NCBI RefSeq assembly: GCF_022354825.1
Contig: NZ_CP031168.1
Location: 1,861,501 to 1,925,500 of the forward strand
DNA length: 64,000 nucleotides
Direction: 5' to 3'
Source of the DNA: Paenibacillus sp. H1-7
GTDB taxonomy: Bacteria; Bacillota; Bacilli; Paenibacillales; NBRC-103111
The position numbers and the translations under genes were made by a program. This document shows, piece after piece, positions 42,517 through 51,342 of this stretch. Numbering within the stretch: position 1 is the first letter of the stretch; each line of letters opens with the position of its first letter. The notes under the pieces were generated by a model. The model was not told where the DNA came from, made no database searches, and saw only the letters and a list, made by a program, of their open reading frames with translations.

Positions 42517-43560
42517 ATGCATTCCATTCCAAGGCCCCGTTTCGAAGATGTAGAGCATTATGCCAAGCTGTTCACGAATGCGGATTATTGGAGTCCTTAC
42601 GTTCACATGGTATGTGAGCATCATCAGCTCGTTCCTTGCTCGGACATCAAGGCAGGCTTTCCCGGGACGAATCCTGTGTTCATCGTGGACGGCCGGTACG
42701 CGGTCAAGCTGTATACCGATTGGTTCAACGGTTATGCAAGCTATCCGACCGAGCTGGATTCGTACCGGCTCATAGCCATGAATCCGCAGCTGCCGGCTCC
42801 GGCGCTGATCGCTCACGGCAGCCTTTATCCGGAGGGGACGGAGTGGCACTGGCCATATATCGTGACCACAGTTATCCCGGGAGCAAGTCTCGGCGAAGCA
42901 GGAGAGCTTGTGTCCTGTGACGACCGGCGGGAGCTGGCCGGGTTTCTGGCGCAAGTGCTGCGTCAGGTGCACGCGCTGCCTGTGGAGTCATCCGCCGTTA
43001 TGCGGCGGTCTTGGGACGCATTCGCCGCGTTTTTACAAGAGAGACGGCTTCATTGTCTGGACAACCATCGGAGATGGAAGTCGCTTCCGGACCATCTGAT
43101 AGATCAGATCGAGGAATATCTGATTCCCTTGTCCGAGCTGATGGATGATGAGGGAGGCCCCTATATTTTGCATTGCGATTTAAACCGGGACCATGTGCTC
43201 GGAGCCTGGGAAGGAGTCCGGTGGACTCCTGCGGGAATTATCGATTTCGGCGACGCGAGAGCAGGGGACAGGCTGTATGAATTCGTGGCGCTTCATCTCG
43301 GTTTGTTCCGCTATGACAAGCGTCTGCTTGGGCGGTTTTTGACGCAGTACGGGGTGGAGGAGCATTGGAAGGACAACAGTCGTCTGGTACGGCGGCTGAT
43401 GAATTATACGCTGCTGCATGAGTTCAATGTGCTCGATCAGCTGTGCGAAGCGCATCCTTCTGTAAGAGAGGCAGCCTCTTTACCGGAGCTGGCTGCGTGG
43501 ATTTGGGACCTCGGTACGCCTTCGCCATCGCCTTCGTCGGACGATGGAGTCGTTGCTTGA
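42517..43560 (+). CDS. Aminoglycoside phosphotransferase (APH) family protein
   Basis: 347 aa from the ATG at 42517 (GAGAGGAG). Kinase-like fold: N-lobe Lys in GRYAVKLYTDW, catalytic loop HCDLNRDHVLG, where the usual HGDLxxxN Asn is replaced by His, and metal-binding Asp in GIIDFGDARAGDRLYEFV. Such proteins phosphorylate small molecules (aminoglycosides, sugars, choline or homoserine-like compounds); the substrate is unknown and a resistance role should not be assumed. The TatD gene follows 34 nt later. Confidence 0.88.
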   Translation: MHSIPRPRFEDVEHYAKLFTNADYWSPYVHMVCEHHQLVPCSDIKAGFPGTNPVFIVDGRYAVKLYTDWFNGYASYPTELDSYRLIAMNPQLPAPALIAHGSLYPEGTEWHWPYIVTTVIPGASLGEAGELVSCDDRRELAGFLAQVLRQVHALPVESSAVMRRSWDAFAAFLQERRLHCLDNHRRWKSLPDHLIDQIEEYLIPLSELMDDEGGPYILHCDLNRDHVLGAWEGVRWTPAGIIDFGDARAGDRLYEFVALHLGLFRYDKRLLGRFLTQYGVEEHWKDNSRLVRRLMNYTLLHEFNVLDQLCEAHPSVREAASLPELAAWIWDLGTPSPSPSSDDGVVA

Positions 43561-43594
43561 TTATGAGCTTGGAGAGGAAACGGGGGACGGTTCG

Positions 43595-44386
43595 ATGATA
43601 CCTATAATCGATGCGCATATCCATCTGGATCAATACGAGCAAGAGGAGAGGGAGCGTCTGCTAGCGTCTCTCGGCCCTGAAGTGAAGGGCTTGGTTGCAG
43701 TCTCCATGCATGAGGAATCGTGCCGGGCTCTCCTGGAGATAAAAAGGCGGACGGCGTATCTGCTGTTTCTGGCGTTCGGATTCCATCCGGAGCAAGCATT
43801 GTTCGGGAAGACGGAGGAGGAGCGGCTGTTCCAATGGATTCGCGACAACCGGCAGGAGATGGCCGCCATAGGCGAGGTCGGGCTCCCGTATTATGCCAGA
43901 GCTGCAGCGGAAGCGGCGGGGGAGCGGTTCGATCAGGGGCCGTACATCGCGCTGCTGGAGCGGTTCGTTCAGCTTGCGGCGGAGCTGGACAAGCCGATTG
44001 TGCTTCATGCGGTATACGAGGATGCGGACATCGCTTGCGATTTGTTGGATGCATACGGGGTGCAGCGGGCGCATTTTCATTGGTTCAAAGGCAGTGAGGA
44101 CACGCTGCGGCGGATGGAAGCCAAAGGGCGTTTCATCTCGGTTACGCCGGATGTTGTCTACAGAGAACGGACCAGGCGGCTGGTGGAGCGTTATCCGCTC
44201 CGGCTTCTTATGGCCGAAACCGACGGCCCGTGGCCATTCGAGGGGCCGTTCCAAGGACAGTGGACTCACCCGGAGATGATCCGGCATTCGATTCGCGAAA
44301 TAGCGGCTATCAAGCGGATGACCGAAGAAGAGGCCGGGAACATCCTCTACGAGAATACTCTGAGATTCTATGGAGGGACGGATTGA
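43595..44386 (+). CDS. TatD family metal-dependent hydrolase
   Basis: 263 aa from the ATG at 43595 (CGGGGGA, spacing about 6); the in-frame ATG at 43544 lies inside the upstream gene. Metal ligands: His pair in IDAHIHLD, Glu in AIGEVGL, His in PIVLHAVYE, His in AHFHWFKG and Asp in LLMAETDGPWPF. TatD proteins act as nucleases or other phosphoesterases. Probably cotranscribed with the APH gene. Confidence 0.9.
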   Translation: MIPIIDAHIHLDQYEQEERERLLASLGPEVKGLVAVSMHEESCRALLEIKRRTAYLLFLAFGFHPEQALFGKTEEERLFQWIRDNRQEMAAIGEVGLPYYARAAAEAAGERFDQGPYIALLERFVQLAAELDKPIVLHAVYEDADIACDLLDAYGVQRAHFHWFKGSEDTLRRMEAKGRFISVTPDVVYRERTRRLVERYPLRLLMAETDGPWPFEGPFQGQWTHPEMIRHSIREIAAIKRMTEEEAGNILYENTLRFYGGTD

Positions 44387-44473
44387 AAGGCGCGGTCGCG
44401 GCTGGCTGGATAGGAGCCGCCCGATTGTAGTAAAATGGAGTTACAATGACGGTAACTAAAAAGGAGATACGCC

Positions 44474-44764
44474 ATGTGTCGTAATATTAAGACACTGTTC
44501 AACTTCGACCCTCCGGCCACGGAAGAGGAAATCCAAGCCGCTTCGCTCCAGTTCGTACGCAAGCTCTCCGGCTTCAACACGCCCTCGAAGGCGAATGAGG
44601 AGGCATTCGAGAGAGCCATCGGCGAGGTGGCGGAAGCTGCCCGCAAGCTGCTGGAATCGCTTGTAACCAATGCCGAGCCGCGCAACCGCGAGGTCGAAAT
44701 CGAACGGGCACGCGAACGGAATATAAAAAGGTTCGGACCCCGACCCGAATCCAATAATGGATGA
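44474..44764 (+). CDS. DUF2277 family protein
   Basis: 96 aa beginning MCRNIKTLFNFDPPATEEEI, the invariant start of DUF2277, with FVRKLSGFNTPSKANEEAFERA following. Function unknown; common in actinobacteria and Bacillales. AAAAAGGAGA before ATG. Confidence 0.93.
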   Translation: MCRNIKTLFNFDPPATEEEIQAASLQFVRKLSGFNTPSKANEEAFERAIGEVAEAARKLLESLVTNAEPRNREVEIERARERNIKRFGPRPESNNG

Positions 44765-44778
44765 TGATAGTAGCTGAT

Positions 44779-44814
44779 AGAGCTGACTGCCGCAGAGCAG
44801 TCGGCTCTTTTTTT
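44779..44814 (+). terminator. Terminator of the DUF2277 gene
   Basis: AGAGCTGACTGC / GCAGTCGGCTCT with one G-U and T6. Confidence 0.88.
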
Positions 44815-45078
44815 ACCGGCGACAAAACCTGCGTTGGCTGCATAGCCGAGCTTTGCTAACGCAAAACGTTCAGTCCTCGTCCTCGAAGCACTCCGATAGG
44901 AGTTGAGTTGAGCTTGTTGAGATCCCTGTGAAACGGCAAGCAGCAGAAGGGCTTCATGGTGGTTTCCTTCTTCCAGCCTGGCAAAATCAATCGATGACGA
45001 TCTGCCAACTGCATGTTGGTTTAGAAATCTTTGCTGCAAGGTATCGTTTTAAGCTGCCTAGCGGACTGTGGGTGGACT
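44815..45078. other. Intergenic stretch without a recognisable gene
   Basis: Lies between the DUF2277 terminator and hairpin-repeat locus 3. Short frames lack ribosome-binding sites. Confidence 0.5.
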
Positions 45079-45261
45079 ATCGGACAGGAAATCCGTTATT
45101 TGCTGGAATGGCGCTCTTTTGGAGGGGGATCGGACAGGGAGGCCGTTATTTGGCTATTTCTCCGGCAAAAACGGTGTATTTTGGCGAAATAAAGGATCTG
45201 TGGTCCGATCACTTTGCAAATTGATCTATATTTGGCAAAATAAAGGATCTGTAGTCCGATC
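45079..45261. repeat. Hairpin-repeat array, locus 3
   Basis: Forward units at 45079-45102 and 45129-45152 (ATCGGACAGG.A..CCGTTATTTG), inverted units at 45186-45210 and 45236-45261 (AAATAAAGGATCTGT, then GGTCCGATC or AGTCCGATC). Confidence 0.88.
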
Positions 45262-45407
45262 GACTCAACCAATCTCTCCGGAATTGGCCTGCTCTTCAGA
45301 TTTCCATACTGCGGTTTAGCATCGTCTTATTATTTAATTTTTCATAACGTATGGTAAATGGAGGAAAAGTGATGTAAAATGAAATTGTTCCATTAAATGA
45401 TACTTTA

Positions 45408-45422
45408 TTTCATCAAATGAAA
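45408..45422 (+). promoter_or_regulatory. Palindrome upstream of the GNAT gene
   Basis: TTTCAT-CAA-ATGAAA, a perfect 6-3-6 dyad 18 bp before the start, with related ATGAAAT/ATGATAC copies in the 40 bp upstream. Candidate operator; the regulator is unknown. Confidence 0.35.
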
Positions 45423-45439
45423 CCAAATGGAGTGATCAT

Positions 45440-45895
45440 ATGGATAATTACGTCATTCGTAAAGCGAAGGAAGACGATATCCCGGTTCTTTGTTCGCTGA
45501 TGGAGCAGTTAAGCGGCAAACCGGTCTCGCCGGAAGATATGCTGAACCGGCTCCGTATGACCGAGAGCAGTTCCTCGGACACTCTTTTCGTATACGAAGA
45601 GGATGCGGAAGTACAGGCAGCGCTTGCTTTTCGAATTCGCGAGAACATCCGCGAGGTAAGCCGGTACGGCGAGATTTGTATCGTTGTCGTCGATTCAGCG
45701 TTCAAGCGGCGAGGCGTTGGAAAGCGTCTCATGTCCTTTGCCGAGCAGCTCGCTTTGGATCTGGGCTGTACTGGCACGTATCTGATCAGCGGATTCGGCC
45801 GAAAGGACGAGGCGCACCGGTTTTATTTGGATCTGGGCTATGAAATTACAGGCTATCGTTTCGTTAAATCCTTACTCCATGCGAAAAGGGGATGA
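45440..45895 (+). CDS. GNAT family N-acetyltransferase
   Basis: 151 aa. Acetyl-CoA-binding motif A is ICIVVVDSAFKRRGVGKRLMSFAEQLA (R/Q-x-x-G-x-G/A as RRGVGK), with FYLDLGYEITGYRFVK as the C-terminal GY motif. Acetyl acceptor unknown. Translationally coupled to the methyltransferase gene (ATGA overlap). Confidence 0.92.
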   Translation: MDNYVIRKAKEDDIPVLCSLMEQLSGKPVSPEDMLNRLRMTESSSSDTLFVYEEDAEVQAALAFRIRENIREVSRYGEICIVVVDSAFKRRGVGKRLMSFAEQLALDLGCTGTYLISGFGRKDEAHRFYLDLGYEITGYRFVKSLLHAKRG

Positions 45896-46695
45896 CCGAG
45901 TTGCCGATAAATTTTCAAGATGAGAAGAACCGTGGTACTTATGCTGCCCGCAAAGCCGATGACACATGGATTAACCGATTGCAGGAGCTCGTGGATGTAA
46001 GCAACCAGCATGTCGCAGATATCGGATGCGGCGGCGGAATTTATTCGAAGGCGATGGCGGATGAGGGAGCGAAGCGGGTCACAGGCGTCGATTTCTCGGA
46101 AAGCATCCTTGCGTCGGCCAAGGACAATTGCCGTAGCATGCCGAACGTTATGTTTGCTTATGGCGATGCATACGACACGGGGCTGGCGGGCGGAGAGTAC
46201 GATGTCGTTCTGGAGCGGGCGCTCATTCACCATTTGGACGATCTTCCCGGATGCTTTATGGAAGCTTGCCGGCTGCTGCGGCCCGAGGGGACCATCATCG
46301 TTCAGGACAGAACCCCTGAAGATTGCCTTTTGCCAGGGAGCGCGACACACATAAGAGGATACTTCTTCTCGAAATATCCGGAGCTGGCACAGACGGAAAT
46401 AGCGCGCAGACATACGGGGATGAAGGTCGGAGAAGCTTTGAGACAAGCCGGATTTGCCGGCATCGAGGAGCATTCGTTCTGGGAGACGAGAAAGGTTTAT
46501 CCCGACATCGACAAATTAGCCGACGATTTGCTCCAACGGACCGGCCGATCGATCCTCCATGAGCTGAGCGACGTGCAGCTGGAAGAGTTGGTGGAGCATA
46601 TCAAGGAGCAGCTACGAGATACACCCGCTCCCATGGTGGAAAAGGACCGCTGGACGATTTGGAAAGCCGTGAAGCCGGTTCATGACGAAGCCTAG
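45892..46695 (+). CDS. SAM-dependent methyltransferase, class I
   Basis: 267 aa. Motif I VADIGCGGGIYSKAMADEGAKRVTGVD, motif post-I and YDVVLERALIHHLDDLPGCFMEACRLLRPEGTIIVQD as the Methyltransf_11/25 pattern. The C-terminal 90 residues are specific to a small Bacillales subgroup. It overlaps the GNAT gene by 4 nt; substrate unknown. Confidence 0.92.
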   Translation: MTELPINFQDEKNRGTYAARKADDTWINRLQELVDVSNQHVADIGCGGGIYSKAMADEGAKRVTGVDFSESILASAKDNCRSMPNVMFAYGDAYDTGLAGGEYDVVLERALIHHLDDLPGCFMEACRLLRPEGTIIVQDRTPEDCLLPGSATHIRGYFFSKYPELAQTEIARRHTGMKVGEALRQAGFAGIEEHSFWETRKVYPDIDKLADDLLQRTGRSILHELSDVQLEELVEHIKEQLRDTPAPMVEKDRWTIWKAVKPVHDEA

Positions 46696-46701
46696 CCTTG
46701 A

Positions 46702-46953
46702 TCAATCTCTTGGATAATCTACGCTCATAATATCCATGAAAGGAACCTTGACGACGCCGCTCGGTTGGTCGATATGTACTTTACCTGTTCTGGAGTCCAT
46801 TTTATCGATATGTCCGCGGACGGGTTCTTCCCAGCCCCAGACGGTCAATACGATTTCGGACTTTTCATAAAAAGCTTCCATGAGCTGGTTTCCTATCTCT
46901 TCCAGCACGAATTCATCTCGTGTCGGTCGTTTTGCTACTTTAGATTTAGCCAA
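46702..46953 (-). CDS. YolD-like family protein
   Basis: 83 aa. The core strand pattern EIVLTVWGWEEPVRGHIDKMDSRTGKVHI and VPFMDIMSVD matches the C-terminal region of YolD-like proteins, which lack a settled function but often accompany Y-family polymerases. The N-terminal WESSRMMLPEH motif is absent here. Unlike the 37610 gene it is far from uvrX. Confidence 0.85.
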   Translation of the reverse strand: MAKSKVAKRPTRDEFVLEEIGNQLMEAFYEKSEIVLTVWGWEEPVRGHIDKMDSRTGKVHIDQPSGVVKVPFMDIMSVDYPRD

Positions 46954-47011
46954 CAGTTATCCCTCTGATCTATAGTTAGTTGTTTTTCTATGCAGTTCAA
47001 TCCCGCAAGCC

Positions 47012-47224
47012 TTATTGCCGGGAGTTAAACTCTTCAACACATTTGCGGCAAATGCAAGCTTTCCCTCTCTGGTCGGCCGGTATCCGATTGCGAAGCTCCA
47101 GCGGAACCTTGGTATGAAAGCACCAGCAGTCGCCGCTTTCTACCCTGCACAGATTGGCGCTGCCGCACATGGGGCATATACGCTCGTTCACATGTTGGAT
47201 TTCGTTATCCAAGCGGTATTTCAC
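47012..47224 (-). CDS. Cysteine-rich CWC family zinc-binding protein
   Basis: 70 aa. Cys pattern CPMCG...C...GDCWCF...CICRKCVEEF is that of the small cysteine-rich CWC family, thought to bind zinc. Function unknown. Confidence 0.87.
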   Translation of the reverse strand: MKYRLDNEIQHVNERICPMCGSANLCRVESGDCWCFHTKVPLELRNRIPADQRGKACICRKCVEEFNSRQ

Positions 47225-47370
47225 CTCAGCATCGACAGGATGGATTTGAATATAAGGCGGGCTGCCTCGTCTACTAATGCTACAAGATAAAAGAACCGAT
47301 GTAAACCACAGTTTACACGGTGTCTGCCAACGGCTTGTATCAGAGAGTGAGCCGGCCCCCGATGATGAAC

Positions 47371-47419
47371 AAAGACGCCTCCAAAGCCACGGTACTCGTG
47401 GGCCGGACGCGTCTTTTTT
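47371..47419. terminator. Hairpin between CWC and YheC/D genes
   Basis: AAAGACGC pairs with GCGTCTTT around an inner GCCAC..GTGGGC hairpin; the T run is stronger on the plus strand. It may end the YheC/YheD-type minus-strand transcript. Confidence 0.5.
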
Positions 47420-47433
47420 CCATGCAGCCGTCT

Positions 47434-48189
47434 TTATTTATGCTTTCTGTTGTAGGCCTGATACTTGCGAATTCGTTTATACATCTTCTTGTTCTTTAAG
47501 TAGCGGAAGCCGCCTACCAGAGGTGTGCAATTGGCTTCAATCATCCAGACTCTGCCCTTTGCATCGACCCCGAGATCATATCCCCAAATATTCTGTGATT
47601 TGAATTCGCGAGTAAAGCCTTTGGAAGCTGTCAGAGAAAGATATTCCAAGTCCGACATCGTTTTCTTGACATCCTTGATATTGGATTGCTGGAGCGCTTC
47701 CTTCACGGTGGAGACATTCGCTCCTTGCTGCAAATTGGTGACAATGGACCCCTGTTTTCCGATCTTCCCATGCTTTCCGGTAATGACCCAATTACGGTCT
47801 CCATTCTTGCGCTGGACAATGTAACGGAAGTCTACCAGGCTGTCATTTACTTTGGCAAGAGGGATGCAATTTTGGATGAGAAACGGCCTCTTTCCCTTCA
47901 GTTTTCTTAACACTGGAATCAGCTGTTTTCCGGTAACGGTTTTCGTTGCATTTAGTGTGTGAACATTGTATTTTTTGTCACGAAGCTTGGATACTTTGAT
48001 GATTCCTATACCCCCGGAGCCTACCACGGGTTTCAAGATGACCTCGTTATAGCGGCCCAGCATGCTCCGCAGGCTTTTCACGGACAGTTTGTGAGATTTA
48101 GGCAAAAACCTTCTCAATGACGGGTATTTCATCAACAGCTGATGTTTGTACCATTTATTCCTTTGCAATGGAGCTCCCACGGCAATCAC
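47434..48189 (-). CDS. YheC/YheD-type ATP-grasp protein (spore coat-associated)
   Basis: 251 aa from a GTG. ATP-grasp features: VILKPVVGSGGIGIIKVS (nucleotide loop), RPFLIQNCIPLAKVNDSLVDFRYIVQR and WGYDLGVDAKGRVWMIEANCTP. Shorter than full YheC/D (about 360-450 aa), lacking the N-terminal part. Relatives associate with the endospore coat; the ligase activity has not been defined. Confidence 0.88.
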   Translation of the reverse strand: MIAVGAPLQRNKWYKHQLLMKYPSLRRFLPKSHKLSVKSLRSMLGRYNEVILKPVVGSGGIGIIKVSKLRDKKYNVHTLNATKTVTGKQLIPVLRKLKGKRPFLIQNCIPLAKVNDSLVDFRYIVQRKNGDRNWVITGKHGKIGKQGSIVTNLQQGANVSTVKEALQQSNIKDVKKTMSDLEYLSLTASKGFTREFKSQNIWGYDLGVDAKGRVWMIEANCTPLVGGFRYLKNKKMYKRIRKYQAYNRKHK

Positions 48190-48325
48190 ACCTTATCTGT
48201 GTATTCCATTTACTATACGAATATCCTGGAGCAAACGATTTGGTCTATCACCCAAAAATAGGGAAAATAGGTACAAGACCACAGTACTTTTGAGGAGGAA
48301 GGAATACACTAGATTGACCAAAAGC

Positions 48326-48362
48326 AAAGGGGTCGCATCGAGGGATGCAAGGCCTCTTTCTT
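48326..48362 (+). terminator. Leader hairpin before the second ATP-grasp gene
   Basis: AAAGGGGT..GCATC-GAGG-GATGC..AGGCCTCTTT, with a short T-rich tail, in the 5' leader between divergent ATP-grasp genes. It could be an attenuator; no riboswitch class recognised. Confidence 0.4.
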
Positions 48363-48387
48363 GAAGCTTACACGAAGGGGGTGAAAA

Positions 48388-49566
48388 ATGTTGGAGCCAC
48401 TCCTCACTCTTCATGAAATTTTCGGCTCAAAATATATCGTCAATGGCAGAGCCTCGTATCATAACAGCCAGTGGCTTCCCGGTCAGATTAGCCAGGATTC
48501 CACTTCAGGAAGTTTATTGGCGGTGGCGGGGAAGGTCCCCATTATTTGCCACGAGGATGTAAGCCGGGCCTCCTGTTTAATGCTGCTGGAAGCGGCAGGA
48601 CTTCAAGTTGGGAGCAATCTGCTGACTTACGAGGATGAAGAGAGCTACTATGAATTATTGCAATATCAGCAAAGCAAAGGGAGTAACCTGGTATTCAATT
48701 ACGCCCATCTTCCCGGCGAGTTTGATGAGAAACAATATTGGATTGATAAAGAGTTATTGCTATTTCTGAATAACAAGAGCAATTTGGAGGAGCTCGTTTC
48801 CCAACCGTACGTCCCGAAGCGGAGGATTTTGCCGATAGACCATCTGGTGGAGAGCGATACTATGCCGTTCGATTTTCCTTATGTCGTCAAGGCGGCTACC
48901 GATGAGCCTAACGGTGGGGGACTGGAGGTCGTCATTTGTAAAACCCTGGAAGATCTTCAGCGGGCAAGGGAGCTGTTCCGCTTCTGCTCCTTTGTTGTTG
49001 TAGAAGAGTTTCTTAAGGTGAAACGAAATTTCTGTGTCCAGTTCGCACACACTTACACCGGAGATACGGTGTACCTTGGTTCTGCGGAGCAAGTGATCAC
49101 GGAGGAAGGGAAATATCTCGGCAATTGGATCGATATGCACGACCAGCCTCCGGAAGAAGCGATCGAGCTGTGCCGACAAGTTATGGAGAAGGCGGCTTCC
49201 CTTGGATACGTGGGATTTGCCGGAATCGATATCGTATTTACGGAAGATAACCGTATGTTCATTATCGATTTAAATTTTAGACAAAACGGTTCTACTATGG
49301 CGCTTCTTTTTAAGGATAGTATTGCGGAGCTGTTGGACGCCACCGTGCTGAAATTAGGGAAATGGAAAATCAACTCCACGTTTCATGCGTTTCGATTGTT
49401 GACCGAGACTCTGATCAGAGAAAACATGATGATCCCGTTTTGCATCTACAACCCGACAAATCAAACGGACGACAATCCTATCTTCGTATACGGTGTCCTG
49501 CTGGGACGATCCAAAGAAGAGATCATGGAAGTCGAACGGCAGATACATGAAATGGGCTTTAGGTAA
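48388..49566 (+). CDS. ATP-grasp domain protein
   Basis: 392 aa. The central and C-terminal parts form an ATP-grasp fold: FPYVVKAATDEPNGGGLEVVICK, FVVVEEFLKVKRNFCVQFAHT, GFAGIDIVFTEDNRMFIIDLNFRQNGST (metal-binding D and N). The N-terminal 130 residues (biotin-carboxylase-like preATP-grasp) are variable. Such enzymes ligate a carboxylate to an amine or thiol; with no partner nearby the product is unknown. GGGGGTG before ATG. Divergent from the YheC/D-type gene. Confidence 0.85.
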   Translation: MLEPLLTLHEIFGSKYIVNGRASYHNSQWLPGQISQDSTSGSLLAVAGKVPIICHEDVSRASCLMLLEAAGLQVGSNLLTYEDEESYYELLQYQQSKGSNLVFNYAHLPGEFDEKQYWIDKELLLFLNNKSNLEELVSQPYVPKRRILPIDHLVESDTMPFDFPYVVKAATDEPNGGGLEVVICKTLEDLQRARELFRFCSFVVVEEFLKVKRNFCVQFAHTYTGDTVYLGSAEQVITEEGKYLGNWIDMHDQPPEEAIELCRQVMEKAASLGYVGFAGIDIVFTEDNRMFIIDLNFRQNGSTMALLFKDSIAELLDATVLKLGKWKINSTFHAFRLLTETLIRENMMIPFCIYNPTNQTDDNPIFVYGVLLGRSKEEIMEVERQIHEMGFR

Positions 49567-49582
49567 TGCTGCTTTAGTTGCT

Positions 49583-49614
49583 AGAGGCTGGACGGAGACG
49601 TTCAGTCTTTTTTT
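49583..49614 (+). terminator. Terminator of the ATP-grasp gene
   Basis: AGAGGCTGGACG / CGTTCAGTCTTT stem with G-U pairs, then T4. Confidence 0.75.
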
Positions 49615-49779
49615 ATTTTGGATAGGGAAGGAGGTATTTGTAATACAGCGCAAGAAAATTTGGTGCTCTTACTTAAACCGTATGTTTGGTATACTGTTCT
49701 AGGGAAAAATTTACATATTGCTTCTTGAGCTTGGTAAGGAGCCGCGAGCGGTTCAGATCATGGAAGGACGGTGGACGAA

Positions 49780-50514
49780 ATGAAGACAATGAAGGAAAAG
49801 GTACTTGAAGCCTACGATAAGCTGGCAAAAGACTACGAAAAGCACGTGGACACCAAGAGCGGACATAACGCTTATTATGAGCGTCCTGCCATGATGAAGC
49901 TGATGCCAAAGGATATGAATGAGCTTGCTGTTCTTGATGCGGGCTGTGCTGCCGGCTGGTATACCGAACAATTGGTTCAGCTTGGAGCTCGAGTTACGGC
50001 TATCGATTTGAGTTCGGAGATGGTAGATGCCTGTAAAAGGAGAGTCGGCAATAAAGCGGAAGTACTCCAGTGTGATCTCTCGGGACCTCTCCCGTTCAAA
50101 GACGAGACGTTTGATCTCATTGTCAGTTCGTTAACGCTTCATTACATCGGGGATTGGGAGCCGACCTTTCGCGAATTCCACCGTGTCTTGAAGCCTGACG
50201 GAGCTCTCGTTTACTCTGTGCATCATCCCTTTATGGACTTTAAACTGTTCGATAGACCGGATTACTTCGCCCACGAATTACTATCGGAAGTATGGAACAA
50301 AAAGGAGGCCGGTCAGGTCGAGGTCACATTTTACAGGAGGTCGCTCCAGGATATTGTTAATGTCACATCGGGGCAGTTCCGGATTGAGCGAATCGTAGAA
50401 CCGCAGCCAAGCAGCGAGTATAAGGACAAGCCCGAAGCCATGGATTGGTATAAGCGATGGTTCGAGTATCTTTCCACAAACCCTCATTTTCTTATTGTTA
50501 AAGCGCGGAAATAG
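49780..50514 (+). CDS. SAM-dependent methyltransferase, class I
   Basis: 244 aa from the ATG at 49780; GTG at 49771 is an alternative. Motif I AVLDAGCAAGWYTEQLVQLGARVTAIDLS and FDLIVSSLTLHYIGDWEPTFREFHRVLKPDGALVYSVHHP are typical of the Methyltransf_11 group. No operon partner; substrate unknown. Confidence 0.92.
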   Translation: MKTMKEKVLEAYDKLAKDYEKHVDTKSGHNAYYERPAMMKLMPKDMNELAVLDAGCAAGWYTEQLVQLGARVTAIDLSSEMVDACKRRVGNKAEVLQCDLSGPLPFKDETFDLIVSSLTLHYIGDWEPTFREFHRVLKPDGALVYSVHHPFMDFKLFDRPDYFAHELLSEVWNKKEAGQVEVTFYRRSLQDIVNVTSGQFRIERIVEPQPSSEYKDKPEAMDWYKRWFEYLSTNPHFLIVKARK

Positions 50515-50533
50515 TATATTTTTCAAAAAAATA

Positions 50534-50576
50534 TTGACTCAATACGATATATCGTAATATTATAACGATATATCGT
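50534..50576 (+). promoter_or_regulatory. Promoter with two helically phased operators (padR gene)
   Basis: TTGACT (50534-50539), 18-nt spacer, TATTAT (50558-50563). TACGATATATCGTA (50543-50556) and ACGATATATCGT (50565-50576) are perfect palindromes whose centres are 21 bp apart, two helical turns. They flank the -10 box on the same face of the DNA. Confidence 0.85.
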
Positions 50577-50594
50577 ATTGAGGAGTGATCATAC

Positions 50595-51305
50595 ATGAGA
50601 TTTTATCAAGATCGTCATAAAGAACGTAGACGTTTTGGTCGTGAGTACGCATTTCAGGAGATGTTTTTGAGGCACCGTCATGGCGGTTCGCGGGGGGGCT
50701 TTGGCGAACGGGGCGAAGGGAGACGGCGTTTTTTTGAGCGCGGGGAGTTCAAATTCGCTCTGCTTGAGCTGCTCGCTTCCGAGCCTATGCACGGCTATCA
50801 GCTGATCAAGGCGATGGAGGACAAAACCGGCGGCTTGTATTCGCCGAGCGCAGGCTCCATCTACCCGAATTTGCAGCTGCTCGACGACATGAAGCTAATA
50901 AGCTACAGCGAGACCGACGGTAAGAAGCTGTACCATATTACGGATGAGGGACGAGAGGCTCTTCGCGAAAGGGAAGAGGCGGCGAAGCAACGGACAGAAG
51001 GCCGTTGGGAGCGTCACGGACGGTACCGGCAGCTTGACGGCAGATCCGGGAAGATGGCTTTGCGCAGCTTTATAAAGGAGAAGTCCGATCTCATTTATTT
51101 GATGGCGAGAGCAGCGGAGGCGGCACAGGCCAACCCTGCATCCGAACAGGCAGCCAAATATCATGAGCTGTTGGCCCAATTTCAAAACGGCTTGAATGAT
51201 TTTTTGTCTGCCGCCCCCGATTCCCATTCCGCCTCAGATGAAACCGTGACGCCGTTACCGGAAGAAAACGACTTGACGACGGACGACAAGAAAGATGGCG
51301 AATAA
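50595..51305 (+). CDS. PadR family transcriptional regulator with Arg-rich N-terminus
   Basis: 236 aa. After a 50-residue basic leader (RRRFGREY, GGSRGGFGERGEGRRRFFERG) the winged helix reads FKFALLELLASEPMHGYQLIKAMEDKTGGLYSPSAGSIYPNLQLLDDMKLIS. The C-terminal part is helical and ends in an acidic tail. AGGAGTG precedes the ATG. The two palindromes in its promoter suggest autorepression. No efflux gene is adjacent; the Nudix gene follows 37 nt later. Confidence 0.92.
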   Translation: MRFYQDRHKERRRFGREYAFQEMFLRHRHGGSRGGFGERGEGRRRFFERGEFKFALLELLASEPMHGYQLIKAMEDKTGGLYSPSAGSIYPNLQLLDDMKLISYSETDGKKLYHITDEGREALREREEAAKQRTEGRWERHGRYRQLDGRSGKMALRSFIKEKSDLIYLMARAAEAAQANPASEQAAKYHELLAQFQNGLNDFLSAAPDSHSASDETVTPLPEENDLTTDDKKDGE

Positions 51306-51342
51306 GGCGCTGAATAAGGAAATATAAGGAGATCATCGGCTA

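Noticed and set aside
44368..45039. 223-codon minus-strand frame over the DUF2277 gene
   Set aside because: Antisense to a recognised gene and its terminator; Ser/Arg-rich shadow composition.
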